DNA of 64,000 nt from Armatimonadota bacterium (GTDB lineage Bacteria; Armatimonadota; Fimbriimonadia; Fimbriimonadales; Fimbriimonadaceae): positions 248,001 through 312,000 of the forward strand of contig JAFDWQ010000009.1 of NCBI GenBank assembly GCA_018268395.1, read 5' to 3'. Numbering within the stretch: position 1 is the stretch's first letter; the number at the start of each line of letters is the position of its first letter. This document shows, in pieces, positions 33,949-43,127 of the stretch. The position numbers were made by a program, and so were the translations under genes. A model generated the notes under the pieces. The model did not search any database. It was not told where the DNA came from and saw only the letters and a program-made list of their open reading frames with translations.

Positions 33949-35646
33949 ATGCCCGCGATGATCCCGGCCGTCCTACTTCTCGGGTTTGCGGGACGTCCGG
34001 CAGGCCCGACTATGGAAGACACCGTCCGACGCTATGCCACCGATCTCGAGTCCATCGAACGCTACTACGATGTACCTCTCAGCCAAAAGGGCGCGGCCAG
34101 GACAGAGGCCCTTGTCACCGAGACCCTTAAGGGACTCGAGTCGGTCGACTTCGGCCGTCTGGACCGAGCAGGCCGGGTCGACTGGCTCTTACTGAAGAAC
34201 CTGTTGGAAGCGGAGCGAAGGTCACTGTCCACCGAAGAGGCCAAGAACGCCCCGACCCTCCGGCTCTTGCCTTTCGCACGCAGGATCGTCGCTCTCGAAG
34301 AAGGGCGCTGGACGTTAGAAAAGCTCGATCCAGAAAGCGCTGCCACGGAGATCGAGACGGTGCGAAGGGAAGCCGAGAAAGCGCTCGAATCGGCCCGCAC
34401 CGCGCTCGAAAAGAAGGAAGCCGACCCGTCCGAAGCCTTGCGGGCCTCCAAGACCTTGGACGCACTGTCCAGAGTGTTCCGACGCTGGTACGACCACTCC
34501 AACGGTTACAAGCCGAGCTTTTCCTGGTGGTGCGCCAAGCCCTACGAGGAGTGCGTCAAAGCGCTCGAAGGCCTCGAAAAGTTCCTCAAAGAAGACGTCG
34601 CAGGACAGCGCGGGGCCGAGAACGATCCCCTTGTCGGCGACCCGATCGGCAGGAAGCGGCTCGAAGACGATCTCAAACGCGAGATGTTGGCCTATACGCC
34701 GGAAGAACTCGTCGCGATCGCCGAACACGAATACGACTGGTGCCTCAAGGAAATGATCAAGGCATCGCGCGAAATGGGGTGCGGCGACGACTGGAAGGCG
34801 GCGATCGAACGGACGAAAGCCGACCACGTGGCCCCAGGAGAGCAGGACGACCTCGTGATGGCCCAAGGGCGGGAAGCCGTCGAGTTCGTCGAGTCCCGCG
34901 ACCTCGTGACGCTGGAACCGCTCGTCAAAGAAACCTGGCGGGTGAACATGCTGACCGCCGAACAGCAGAAGAACTGGCCGTTCGCGTTCTACGGCGGCCA
35001 GCACATGGCGACGTCGTATCCCGTGCCCGAAATGTCGCACGACACGAAACTCATGGCGATGAGAGGGAACAACCGTCACTTCCTACGGGCCGTGACCCAT
35101 CATGAGCTCATCCCCGGCCATCACCTGCAGCTCTATATGGCCGACCGGTACAACGCTTACCGCAAAACGTTTTCGACCCCGTTCTTCGTCGAAGGGTGGG
35201 CCCTGCATTGGGAGATGCTTCTCTGGGACCTGGACTTTCCGCAATCGCCGATGGACAAAGTCGGCATGCTGTTCTGGCGGATGCACCGCTGTGCCCGGAT
35301 CATCGTGTCGCTGAAGTACCACCTGGGAGAGATGACCTCGGCGCAAATGATCGACACGCTCGTCGACAAAGTCGGCCACGAGCGATGGACGGCGACCTCG
35401 GAAGTCCGCCGCTATGTCGGGGACATGTACTCTCCCCTCTACCAGGCGGCCTACATGATCGGCGGGCTTCAACTACGGGCCCTCTACAAGGAACTCGTCC
35501 CGAAGTCCATGACCCCGAAGCAGTTCCATGACGCCGTGCTCAGGCTCGGTCCGATGCCGATGGAAGGCGTCCGGCTCAGCTTGACGGACCGTGAGGTCAC
35601 AAAGGACTGGAAGCCCGGCCGGAACGTCCTCGCGTCAGATCACTGA
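33949..35646 (+). CDS. DUF885-family metallopeptidase-like protein
   Basis: A 565-residue protein with a short signal-like N-terminus. The C-terminal half has the zinc-site sequence HHELIPGHHLQLY followed by FVEGWALHWEMLL, the pair of motifs that marks DUF885 proteins and is thought to form a gluzincin-like metal centre (His, His, Glu). The N-terminal half is alpha-helical and rich in Glu and Lys. DUF885 members are predicted secreted or periplasmic peptidases; the substrate is unknown. Its end overlaps the convergent plsC gene by seven bases. Confidence 0.85.
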   Translation: MPAMIPAVLLLGFAGRPAGPTMEDTVRRYATDLESIERYYDVPLSQKGAARTEALVTETLKGLESVDFGRLDRAGRVDWLLLKNLLEAERRSLSTEEAKNAPTLRLLPFARRIVALEEGRWTLEKLDPESAATEIETVRREAEKALESARTALEKKEADPSEALRASKTLDALSRVFRRWYDHSNGYKPSFSWWCAKPYEECVKALEGLEKFLKEDVAGQRGAENDPLVGDPIGRKRLEDDLKREMLAYTPEELVAIAEHEYDWCLKEMIKASREMGCGDDWKAAIERTKADHVAPGEQDDLVMAQGREAVEFVESRDLVTLEPLVKETWRVNMLTAEQQKNWPFAFYGGQHMATSYPVPEMSHDTKLMAMRGNNRHFLRAVTHHELIPGHHLQLYMADRYNAYRKTFSTPFFVEGWALHWEMLLWDLDFPQSPMDKVGMLFWRMHRCARIIVSLKYHLGEMTSAQMIDTLVDKVGHERWTATSEVRRYVGDMYSPLYQAAYMIGGLQLRALYKELVPKSMTPKQFHDAVLRLGPMPMEGVRLSLTDREVTKDWKPGRNVLASDH

Positions 35647-36275
35647 CCCGAAAGGCGTCGAAGTTCGGATCCGATCCAGTCGAGGATGTCTTCGGCCTTC
35701 GCGTCAGGCCCGAAACTCCGTGGCTCGCCCCAATGGGCGGTCACGGTCGTGAAGGCCCACCTCGGGGTCGCCGTCGGATACGGCATCATCTTTTCGACAC
35801 CGCGGATTCCGACGCAGACGCAGGGAGCGCCGGTCTTCCGGACGAGCAGGGCCGCGCCCGGCAGAAGTTCGATCAAACGGCCGTCCGGACTGAGTTGCCC
35901 TTCAGGGAAGACACCGACCGCGTGCCCCGATCCGACGAGGTCGAGGGCACGCCGGATCGCGCCCTTGTCGGCGGAGCTTTGGGTCACGGGGAACGCCTTG
36001 AACCACCTGATGAAGCGGCCCATCAGCCCCATCGTGAACAGCTCCCTACGGGCCATGAAGTGCAACAACCTCGGGCTCGCGTATTGGACGAGAACGGGGT
36101 CACTGTTCGACACATGGTTCGAGAAGACGAGCAGCGGACCCGTCCTGGGGACGTTTTTCGCGCCCTTGACCCGGATCGGGGCGGCAAAGAAGGCGAACAG
36201 CGACCAGGCCACGATCTTAAGGAACGGAAAAGCGATCCTCAGACCGAGCGAATGCCGGTCGTCTTCGTTACTCAT
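35640..36275 (-). CDS. 1-acyl-sn-glycerol-3-phosphate acyltransferase (PlsC family)
   Basis: A 211-residue LPLAT-fold acyltransferase. A membrane segment near residues 13-32 precedes the catalytic NHVSNSDP (His-x4-Asp, residues about 52-59) and the substrate-binding FPEGQLSPDG. It transfers an acyl chain to lysophosphatidate or a similar lipid at the inner membrane. The start ATG 36275 overlaps the stop of purN by eight bases (ATGAGTAA), so it is translated from the same message. PlsC is most likely, but other LPLAT substrates such as lipid A precursors are possible. Confidence 0.85.
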   Translation of the reverse strand: MSNEDDRHSLGLRIAFPFLKIVAWSLFAFFAAPIRVKGAKNVPRTGPLLVFSNHVSNSDPVLVQYASPRLLHFMARRELFTMGLMGRFIRWFKAFPVTQSSADKGAIRRALDLVGSGHAVGVFPEGQLSPDGRLIELLPGAALLVRKTGAPCVCVGIRGVEKMMPYPTATPRWAFTTVTAHWGEPRSFGPDAKAEDILDWIGSELRRLSGQ

Positions 36276-36849
36276 CCCCCTCCACGACTTTCTTTAACGC
36301 GAGCGGAAAGGCGCGGTGTTCCAAAGCCAAGACCCTCTCGGCCAAGGTCTCCGGCGTGTCGTCAGGCAAAACCGGGCAGGTCAGTTGGAGCACGATCGGA
36401 CCTTCGTCGTAGTTTTCGGTGACGATGTGGACGGTACAGCCGGATTCAAGGTCTCCGGCCGCCAAAACGGCCTCATGGACGTGCCGCCCGTACATGCCCT
36501 TCCCCCCGTGCCGGGGCAACAAAGCCGGGTGGATGTTCAGGATCCGGCCGGGCCATCGGTCGAGGACTTCGACCGGCAGCTTCGTCATGAGTCCGGCCAA
36601 GCACAACGTGCCGACTTCAGCCCCACGGAGGACGTCGACGAGCCGTCCGGCATAGTCGGCTTCCTTCGGTGACAGGGCGACCACGGGGACGCCGAGGGCC
36701 TGGGCGGTCTCGAAGGCGGGCGAGTCGTCGCGCGGCGAGACCACCAGCACGATTTCGGCAGGAACCTCTCCCGAACGGCACGCTCGGACCAGGGCGGTCA
36801 TGTTCGAACCCCGGCCTTTGGAGCCGACAAGGACCGCCACCCGGTTCAC
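36268..36849 (-). CDS. purN: Phosphoribosylglycinamide formyltransferase
   Basis: A 193-residue folate-dependent GAR transformylase, the third step of purine synthesis. It shows the phosphate loop GSKGRGSNM near the start, the catalytic Asn/His in LNIHPALLPRHGGKG and the Asp in ENYDEGPIV. Length is normal for PurN. The start codon is GTG at 36849, preceded by TAAAAC six bases upstream, which could be a leaderless promoter. It forms a two-gene unit with plsC, an unusual pairing of purine and lipid genes. Confidence 0.92.
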   Translation of the reverse strand: MNRVAVLVGSKGRGSNMTALVRACRSGEVPAEIVLVVSPRDDSPAFETAQALGVPVVALSPKEADYAGRLVDVLRGAEVGTLCLAGLMTKLPVEVLDRWPGRILNIHPALLPRHGGKGMYGRHVHEAVLAAGDLESGCTVHIVTENYDEGPIVLQLTCPVLPDDTPETLAERVLALEHRAFPLALKKVVEGDE

Positions 36850-36945
36850 AGGGGCGTTTTACCCCCGTCAAATTCCCGGTTCATCGCCGCCCTGCGAAGA
36901 CGCGGCACCGATGTTGCGTAGAGGTGGAATGAAGGTTCCGCTCCT

Positions 36946-37221
36946 ATGCTCTTTTCCGTCGCGACCCCGCAGCCTCCCGTGATCGACAGCTTCACCATCG
37001 TCCACATCGACCGCCACTCGTCTTTCGCCGGGCGTCAAGGACGAGAGGTGCGTGAGACATGGACCGTGCGTCAGGACGGCCGGGAACGCACCGTCGTGGT
37101 CAGCCCCTATCACACGAACACCGCCCGGACGACCGCTTTCCGTGAAGGGGACACCGTGACGATCCGCTCGCGCGAACGCCACGGCGTCATCAAAGTCTGT
37201 CTCAGCGACGTCGGTCGCTAG
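36946..37221 (+). CDS. Small protein of unknown function
   Basis: A 91-residue protein, strongly basic in the middle (GRQGREVRETWTVRQDGRER) with alternating beta-strand character. No signal peptide, no metal motif and no family that I recognise. It is convergent with the beta-barrel-like gene at 37226. Start choice is uncertain; AGGTGG and GAAGG lie 13 to 25 bases upstream. Codon positions look coding, but the gene is short and unsupported by a family. Confidence 0.45.
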   Translation: MLFSVATPQPPVIDSFTIVHIDRHSSFAGRQGREVRETWTVRQDGRERTVVVSPYHTNTARTTAFREGDTVTIRSRERHGVIKVCLSDVGR

Positions 37222-37225
37222 GTCG

Positions 37226-37846
37226 TCAAAAGCGGAACGCGTAGACCAGCCCGATCGTGTGATTGACCGGATCGGCATGGTCGTTCGGAACGCCAACGTT
37301 GACGTTCGCCGTGAGGCCGGCGATGCCCGGAACGCTGTAGAACAGGCCCGCCCAAGTCGATCCGCCCACGCTCGACGTGTGGTCGGCGGCCAGGGTCAGA
37401 CCCGGACAGATCTGAACGTCGCAACCGCAGACAAACCTGTCGCGGTCGTTACGGATCCAGCCTCCATGGAACCTGACCGGGCCGACATTGTAGCGGCCGA
37501 CCGCGAACGGCGTGCTCTCACCGCCCCGAATGGCCTGGTAGCCCAATCCGACGGCCCACCGACCGCCCTTGTCTGCGACGGGCTGGACTTTGAACGCCCA
37601 GGTATTGAGTCCGGACCAATCGGTCGCTGCAGCGGCTTCCACATACTCGGAGATGCCGACGAGCAGGTAGCTCGAATGGTAGTAGCGTTTGTCGACGTTC
37701 CGCTCGGTGCCGGACACGTAGTGCCCGACCTCGGCTTCGCGGACACCCTTGATGTCGGCGATCGGAATCGTCACCAAAGACGTGACTTGTGCAAATGACG
37801 CGCAAACGCCGGCCAGCGCTGCGACCGTGAGAATGGCCCTCAACAT
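37226..37846 (-). CDS. Secreted, possibly outer-membrane beta-barrel protein
   Basis: A 206-residue protein with a signal peptide (MLRAILTVAALAGVCASFAQ). The rest alternates hydrophobic and polar residues with strands such as RWAVGLGYQAIRGG, FAVGRYNVGPVRFHGGW and LTANVNVGVP. It ends in an aromatic residue (GLVYAFRF), the usual C-terminal signal of outer-membrane barrels. I choose ATG 37846 because AGGGG lies seven bases upstream. A transport or porin role is possible but cannot be named. Confidence 0.65.
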   Translation of the reverse strand: MLRAILTVAALAGVCASFAQVTSLVTIPIADIKGVREAEVGHYVSGTERNVDKRYYHSSYLLVGISEYVEAAAATDWSGLNTWAFKVQPVADKGGRWAVGLGYQAIRGGESTPFAVGRYNVGPVRFHGGWIRNDRDRFVCGCDVQICPGLTLAADHTSSVGGSTWAGLFYSVPGIAGLTANVNVGVPNDHADPVNHTIGLVYAFRF

Positions 37847-37930
37847 GGTTACCCCTCGTCCGAATCCGGACATGGGGTGATTCCGCGTCAAAGCCGTCAG
37901 GGCCTAAGTCAGATTGCCGGTCGTAAGCTT

Positions 37931-39091
37931 CTATCGGGGATCGTCGCGCGTGACCCGGACCGGGGTCGACGTCCAGAAGGACAGGCCGAATGCTTCCAGC
38001 CGGCGGGCGACGAACGCGGCCGTCCAACCGTCTCCGACAGGCCGTGAGAGCTCCAAGGACGATGCCCATTCGGCGGCGGTGAAGTTACGGTCCGCCGATC
38101 GTGCAGACCACAGGACGTCCCCCGGACTCGGACAGACTTCAGCCGACGTCGGGCCGTTTGGTGGCCAGAATCCCGGAACCGTCCATTGCGGCAGGTGCCC
38201 CCCGGCCACCGCCCCTCGGGAGAAAGCGGCAAGAGTCGGAGTCCAGTAGTCCGTCGAGCCCCATCCGTGGGCCATGTTCGGCACCATCACCAGGTTCTTC
38301 GGTACGGTCACGTCCTCCCAGTACAGCGTGTGCGCGTCCACCGTCCAGTACGCATCGTTGGTTCCGAGGATCATCAAGACCGGGACCCGGAGCGACCCGA
38401 GGTTCTGGGCTGGATCGACGAGTCCAAGGAGCCTGGCGCCGTTGTCCGTATCGACCGATTCCTCCAGTTCGCGCGTCGTGTAGTCGCTGATCATGGGGCT
38501 GAGAACGCCCCAGTCCCGCGCTTGCTTCTCGAGTTGTTCGGGCATTTTGAGAAAGTCGAACACCATCGGGGCGATGCCGGCGATCCGAGGGTCGCCGGTA
38601 CATCCCGCCAACCAAGACGTCCATCCCCGCTTGCTCGCGCCCGTTACGACGAACGGGCCATCGGCCAGACCGGAAGCGGCCAACGCGTCCATGGCCCTCG
38701 TGACGCTTCGGACCATCGGCATCAAGAGCGGCCAAGTGTCGTCGCCCGACTCGAGGAACATTTCGAACGTATGGGCGATCAGGTCGTCTTCCCGGAAACC
38801 CCATAACGGTTGGACAGGAATGTCGAACAGAGTCGCCACGTTCATCCCTGAAACGAGCGCCAAACCGTCGGCCCATAAGAGGTCCGGTTCGTTCGCCGGC
38901 CCCCCCGTGACGTGGAGCACGCATCCGGGTACGGTCGCGCCACGGGGAGGAACCGATACGACGAGACCGTGGTTCCATCGATGGTCCCGCCAAACTTGGG
39001 ACGTCAGTTCCAGGGCGTCTCGGCCCGCAAAGGCGGACGCCCGGACCCACCGAAACCCCTCCGTGTCACCTAGGAATCCTGCCGGTACCAT
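37931..39091 (-). CDS. PhoPQ-activated pathogenicity-related (PqaA-like) alpha/beta hydrolase
   Basis: A 386-residue protein with the PqaA family signature GASKRGWTSWL (nucleophile elbow G-x-S-x-R-G) and a C-terminal VPNMAHGWG with the likely catalytic His. The middle has PVLMILGTNDAYWTVD with the acid. The family is widespread in environmental bacteria; its biochemical role is not established. There is no obvious signal peptide at the chosen start. A -10-like TATCAT (39107-39112) lies upstream. Neighbouring genes give no pathway hint. Confidence 0.82.
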   Translation of the reverse strand: MVPAGFLGDTEGFRWVRASAFAGRDALELTSQVWRDHRWNHGLVVSVPPRGATVPGCVLHVTGGPANEPDLLWADGLALVSGMNVATLFDIPVQPLWGFREDDLIAHTFEMFLESGDDTWPLLMPMVRSVTRAMDALAASGLADGPFVVTGASKRGWTSWLAGCTGDPRIAGIAPMVFDFLKMPEQLEKQARDWGVLSPMISDYTTRELEESVDTDNGARLLGLVDPAQNLGSLRVPVLMILGTNDAYWTVDAHTLYWEDVTVPKNLVMVPNMAHGWGSTDYWTPTLAAFSRGAVAGGHLPQWTVPGFWPPNGPTSAEVCPSPGDVLWSARSADRNFTAAEWASSLELSRPVGDGWTAAFVARRLEAFGLSFWTSTPVRVTRDDPR

Positions 39092-39146
39092 GCGTGTCTT
39101 GGAACGATGATAGTCCGCCGTTCCGCCCTCTACCGCACCTTTCGAC

Positions 39147-39176
39147 TTGACAAATGCGTCCCCTAGGTTGAAAAAT
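39147..39176 (+). promoter_or_regulatory. Sigma70-like promoter before the gene at 39202
   Basis: A consensus -35 TTGACA at 39147-39152 is followed after 18 bases by AAAAAT (39171-39176), an acceptable -10. It is one of few full -35 elements in the window. Confidence 0.5.
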
Positions 39177-39201
39177 ACGGTGTCCTGCCGAATATTCTGG
39201 G

Positions 39202-40683
39202 ATGGATGTTATGAGTGGTCTTGCCAAAACGCGCATCGCCTTAGTGGCGGGCCTCGCCTTGACGTCGTTGCTCGCGAGAGCCGCGTACGTCCCGCAAGAG
39301 GTCGTGGTCACGAAAGCTTCGGACAACCGGACGCTGACGGTCCGGTATTCCGGTGCCAAAGCTTCCCTCATCGAAGTCCGATTGAACGGCAAGAGCGTCG
39401 CGAACCGCGCCGTCAACGCTGAGTCGAGCAACGGCGAGACCAATTTCACGCTGGAGACGGCGCAATTGGCCGACGGCGACAACAACCTCGAAATCCGGCT
39501 CCTCGACGCCGACGGCAAGGTGCTTGCGACCGAGAAGACGGTCGTCACGGTAGACCGAACGGCGTCCGGACCGATCTTCCTGGCCAAACCGACGCCCGGC
39601 GAATCCGTCCAGGGCTTCGTCGAGATCAGCGTCGGGTTCCAGCACCAGATCAAGAACGCCTATGTGTCGTTCTTCGTCGACGATCAGTTCAAATCTCTTC
39701 GCAACTATGCTCCGTACACGTACCTTTGGGACACGAGCAAGGCTACGAACGGATGGCACGAGGTCGAAGCCTGGGTCGTCGACGAATCCAGCAACACGTT
39801 CAAGACGCAGCGCCTCCGCGTGTTCGTCAATAATCCCGGGGGACGCACCGGGCGCCTGACGAACCCGGCGGGCAACCCTCCGGCCAAGCCCGTTACCCCG
39901 GCCAGACCGAACGTGACCGCTCCGAAAGCCGCTTCCAGCCTCCCGCTCGACCTGACCAACGGCGCGCCTCTCCTGGCCGTGTCGAAGCCGACGGGCGGCA
40001 AGGCCGTCGCCGTCGGGCACGGCACCATGACCGGACTGAGGGTCATGAGGCCCACGGGCGGTCGCGTCGCCGGGACGAAACCGTCGGTCGGTGCCGCTAA
40101 CGCCCCCAAAGTCAAGATGCAGGCCGCTCCGGCCCAAGGCCCGGCACAGAAACAGGTCCAGTCCGCCGTGCCGAAAAACCTCGTCGCGAAGGCCGCCGCT
40201 CCAAAGGCGAACGCCCCGAAACCTGTCGTGACCAAGGCAGCTCCCAAGGCCGCCTCGACGAAGCCTGAAGTCAAAGCCGCCCCCTCGAGGATCGTGCTCG
40301 ATTACGGAACACGGTTCGGAAGCAAGGGGACTTACGACGTCTACATGAACGGGCACAAAGTCGGTTTCGACGTCCAACCCCGGTTCGACGCCGGTATCGC
40401 CCTCACGCCGTTCCGGCACCTGTTCGAGTCCGCGGGCGGCGAAGTCGCCTGGAACGGAGGCGCGAAGGCGGTGACGGCGAAGGGCCAGGGCCAGAACGTG
40501 CGGTTCGTCATCGGCGACGGTTTCGCGACCGTCAACGGAGACCGCTTCGAGTTCGAAAGAGCCGCGTTCCTCGACCGTGGCCGTGCGATCGTGCCGATGA
40601 GTTTCATGGGACGCCTTTTGAACGTCGAAGTCGCCTATGATCCCGCGACGAAGCACGTCCTCGTGACCAAAGCTTCGAAATAA
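39202..40683 (+). CDS. Secreted Ig-like and stalk-domain (Cu amine oxidase N-like) protein
   Basis: A 493-residue exported protein. The signal peptide ends near LLARA. Two beta-sandwich, Ig-like segments follow (about residues 30-210), including AYVSFFVDDQ and VEAWVVDESSN typical of Ig_7 domains. A long Ala/Lys/Pro-rich linker (about 215-355) leads to a C-terminal copper amine oxidase N-like stalk domain (PRFDAGIALTPFRHLFESAG, GRAIVPMSFMG). The combination suggests a cell-surface structural or adhesive protein. ATG 39211 is an equally good start. A strong terminator follows. Confidence 0.75.
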   Translation: MDVMSGLAKTRIALVAGLALTSLLARAAYVPQEVVVTKASDNRTLTVRYSGAKASLIEVRLNGKSVANRAVNAESSNGETNFTLETAQLADGDNNLEIRLLDADGKVLATEKTVVTVDRTASGPIFLAKPTPGESVQGFVEISVGFQHQIKNAYVSFFVDDQFKSLRNYAPYTYLWDTSKATNGWHEVEAWVVDESSNTFKTQRLRVFVNNPGGRTGRLTNPAGNPPAKPVTPARPNVTAPKAASSLPLDLTNGAPLLAVSKPTGGKAVAVGHGTMTGLRVMRPTGGRVAGTKPSVGAANAPKVKMQAAPAQGPAQKQVQSAVPKNLVAKAAAPKANAPKPVVTKAAPKAASTKPEVKAAPSRIVLDYGTRFGSKGTYDVYMNGHKVGFDVQPRFDAGIALTPFRHLFESAGGEVAWNGGAKAVTAKGQGQNVRFVIGDGFATVNGDRFEFERAAFLDRGRAIVPMSFMGRLLNVEVAYDPATKHVLVTKASK

Positions 40684-40709
40684 CACACGGCTATAAAACC
40701 TTCCTAAAA

Positions 40710-40747
40710 GAAGGGCCCCTCGAACGAGGGGCCCTTCGATCGTTTTT
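40710..40747 (+). terminator. Rho-independent terminator
   Basis: A perfect 13-base stem, GAAGGGCCCCTCG pairing with CGAGGGGCCCTTC around an AA loop, is followed by GATCG and TTTTT. Confidence 0.85.
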
Positions 40748-40803
40748 AAAGAACCTTCAGAGCAGCCGCCTTCCGACCGAAAATCTGACATGCAGGGCAT
40801 ACG

Positions 40804-43062
40804 GTGAGCGGGATCCTGGTCCATCATGGGACGCGTTGGAGGGCGGCGGTCGCTGCGGGCGTTTTGTTCGCGGCCATTTCGATGTGCGCCTGCTTCCTTG
40901 TCGCCGCTTGGACGAGTCAAGCGTTCCAGAAGACGCAGACTGACGAACTGGCCTCCATCGCCCGGCTGAGTGCCCTCCAGGTCGACGGCGACGCCCACGA
41001 GCGACTGACCGAACCCGGACAAATGTCCTCCAAGTCGTACGAAGAGCAGTCCGAACGGCTCCGGAGGGTCTTGTCCAACGTCCGAAACGTCCGGTTCGTG
41101 TACACCGTCCGACCCGCGCACGGAGGATTCGTCTTCATCCTTGACCCGACCGTGTTCGGCGACGCCGACCGGGACGGCGTCGACGACAAGTCGTACCTCA
41201 TGGATCCGGTCGAAGCCGTCACGCCGGGCATGGTCAACGCCCTCGCGACCGGGCTCGTCCAGGTCGACGACAAGCCACTTAAAGACAAATGGGGGACATG
41301 GCTGTCGGCCTACGCCCCCGTTAGGGACTCGTCCGGCAAAGTCGTGGCAGTCCTCGGCATCGACCGGGATTACAGGCTCGTCCAGGCCCGATTGGACCAA
41401 GTGTGGACGAACGCCGTCCTGATCGCGCTCCTCGCGGGCGCGTTGGCCATCGCGGCGACCCTCATCCTTGCAAAGACCGAGAGTCTGCGGTGGGCGTCGA
41501 TGCGGCGGCGCGGGAACCGCCTCAGGCGCCGCCTGCTCGAGTTTCTCTTGATGACCTGCGTGTGCGGCATTCTGATCGAAGGCGCCAGCCTTGCGTCGCG
41601 GGCTCAGCAGACTTCGGATCAAAAGCGCTCGATCACGGTCGATATGACCGCGACCGAGTCCGTCCGGACGGCCGTTTCAAAGGCCGGAAGGGCGGAACGC
41701 GTGGACGAAAGGGAATGGCAGGCCGTCGCCGAAAAGGCGGCGACCAGTTCGATGACGTGGCTTGGTATCGAAGCCGACCAAGTCCGGCGGTCGGATCCGC
41801 CCCTGGCGAAGGTCAGGGCCGCCGTGTTGACCGAAAAGTGCGACCAGGTCATGGACGAGCTACGGTCCCAACTGTCGGTCAGCGCTGCCCAAGAAGCCAG
41901 TTTCATCCGCTCCGTCGTCACGCTCCTCATGCTCGCGATCTCTCTTGCGGTGGGGTGCGTCCTCGTCCTCAGACTGACCTCGACCCACGACGAGCGGCTT
42001 GCGGCCGCCGTCGTCGCTAACGACGAGTTCGTCCAAGACCAACGGTCGTTCCTTCACAGCCTGCCGATCAGCGTCTTTGCGTTCACCGCCCAAGAGTGCG
42101 TGTTCCGGAACCCGAGTTGGGAGGAAATGACAGGGTGGCACGAGGGGCGAGAGCCGATGACGTGCTTCCTCGAGGCTGTGCACTCTGAAGACACCGCCTC
42201 CGTCAAAGCCGCTCTTGAGAACGCCCGGACCCTCCACCAGGCGGTCGTCGTCGAGCACCGCATCGTGAAGCCGACGGGTCAAGTCCTGTGGGTCGAAACC
42301 CGTCTCTCGACGGTCAAAGCCAACGACGGGACCTACCGCTACACGTTGGCCTTTAGTCTGGACACGACTGCGACTCGGGCCGCCGAGCGGGCGATGAGCG
42401 AGAAAAACGACGAGATCGTGCGTAAGAACGCCCTCTTGTCGCGGACGTTGACCGAACTAGAAGACAACCTGGAGTCCATCGTGCGGGCCATGGTGCGGGC
42501 CATTGAGGCCAAGGACATCTATACGGCGGGACACTCAGAGCGGGTCATGCAGTATTCGCTTTGGATCGGTCAAGAAATGGGGCTCGGCCCTTATGAGCTG
42601 CGCGTGCTTGAAATGGGGGCCCTCGTCCACGACATCGGCAAGATCGGTGTCCCCGACGATGTCCTGACGAAGCCTGGAAAGTTGACGGAAAGCGAGTTCA
42701 GGCTTGTTCAGAAGCACCCCGTCTACGGAGCCAACATCATGGGCGGGATCCCATCCTTCAAGGATTGTCTTCCGATCGTGAAATGGCACCACGAACGGTT
42801 GAACGGCACGGGCTACCCCGATGGCCTCGTCGGGGACGAAATCCCGTTGTTAGTCCGTATCGCAGCCGTCGCAGACGTCTTCGACGCGATGACGACGACC
42901 CGGTCGTACAGGTCCAGCATCCCGATCGCAGAGGTCGTGCAAATGATGTGGGGCGAGGTCGAAGCCGGCAAACTCGACGGGGCCGCGCTCCAGGCTTTAG
43001 AGTCTGCGTTGCGCAAAAGGTCCCCTCTCATGCGCGAAAGAAGCGAGGAACAGGCCGCTTGA
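40804..43062 (+). CDS. Membrane sensor with PAS and HD-GYP cyclic-di-GMP phosphodiesterase
   Basis: A 752-residue protein starting at GTG. Four membrane helices (about 15-38, 200-222, 240-262 and 360-382) frame two extracytoplasmic regions, so it may sense two signals. A PAS domain (about 410-530) has NPSWEEMTGW. A short coiled coil leads to the HD-GYP domain in the last 200 residues, with HSERV, HDIGKIGVPD, HP-x4-N and HHERLNGTGYPDGL all intact. It should degrade cyclic-di-GMP. A PilZ gene follows 65 bases downstream, so sensor and effector are probably co-expressed. Confidence 0.9.
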   Translation: MSGILVHHGTRWRAAVAAGVLFAAISMCACFLVAAWTSQAFQKTQTDELASIARLSALQVDGDAHERLTEPGQMSSKSYEEQSERLRRVLSNVRNVRFVYTVRPAHGGFVFILDPTVFGDADRDGVDDKSYLMDPVEAVTPGMVNALATGLVQVDDKPLKDKWGTWLSAYAPVRDSSGKVVAVLGIDRDYRLVQARLDQVWTNAVLIALLAGALAIAATLILAKTESLRWASMRRRGNRLRRRLLEFLLMTCVCGILIEGASLASRAQQTSDQKRSITVDMTATESVRTAVSKAGRAERVDEREWQAVAEKAATSSMTWLGIEADQVRRSDPPLAKVRAAVLTEKCDQVMDELRSQLSVSAAQEASFIRSVVTLLMLAISLAVGCVLVLRLTSTHDERLAAAVVANDEFVQDQRSFLHSLPISVFAFTAQECVFRNPSWEEMTGWHEGREPMTCFLEAVHSEDTASVKAALENARTLHQAVVVEHRIVKPTGQVLWVETRLSTVKANDGTYRYTLAFSLDTTATRAAERAMSEKNDEIVRKNALLSRTLTELEDNLESIVRAMVRAIEAKDIYTAGHSERVMQYSLWIGQEMGLGPYELRVLEMGALVHDIGKIGVPDDVLTKPGKLTESEFRLVQKHPVYGANIMGGIPSFKDCLPIVKWHHERLNGTGYPDGLVGDEIPLLVRIAAVADVFDAMTTTRSYRSSIPIAEVVQMMWGEVEAGKLDGAALQALESALRKRSPLMRERSEEQAA

Positions 43063-43127
43063 CACTAAAGACCACAAGATTACGACCAAAAATCCTTAGA
43101 GAGGATCCCACACCGGGTCACAAGAAC

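Noticed and set aside
39241-41622. 793-codon open frame on the minus strand
   Set aside because: It spans two good plus-strand genes and a strong terminator, and shows only low-complexity Arg/Asp/Gly residues.
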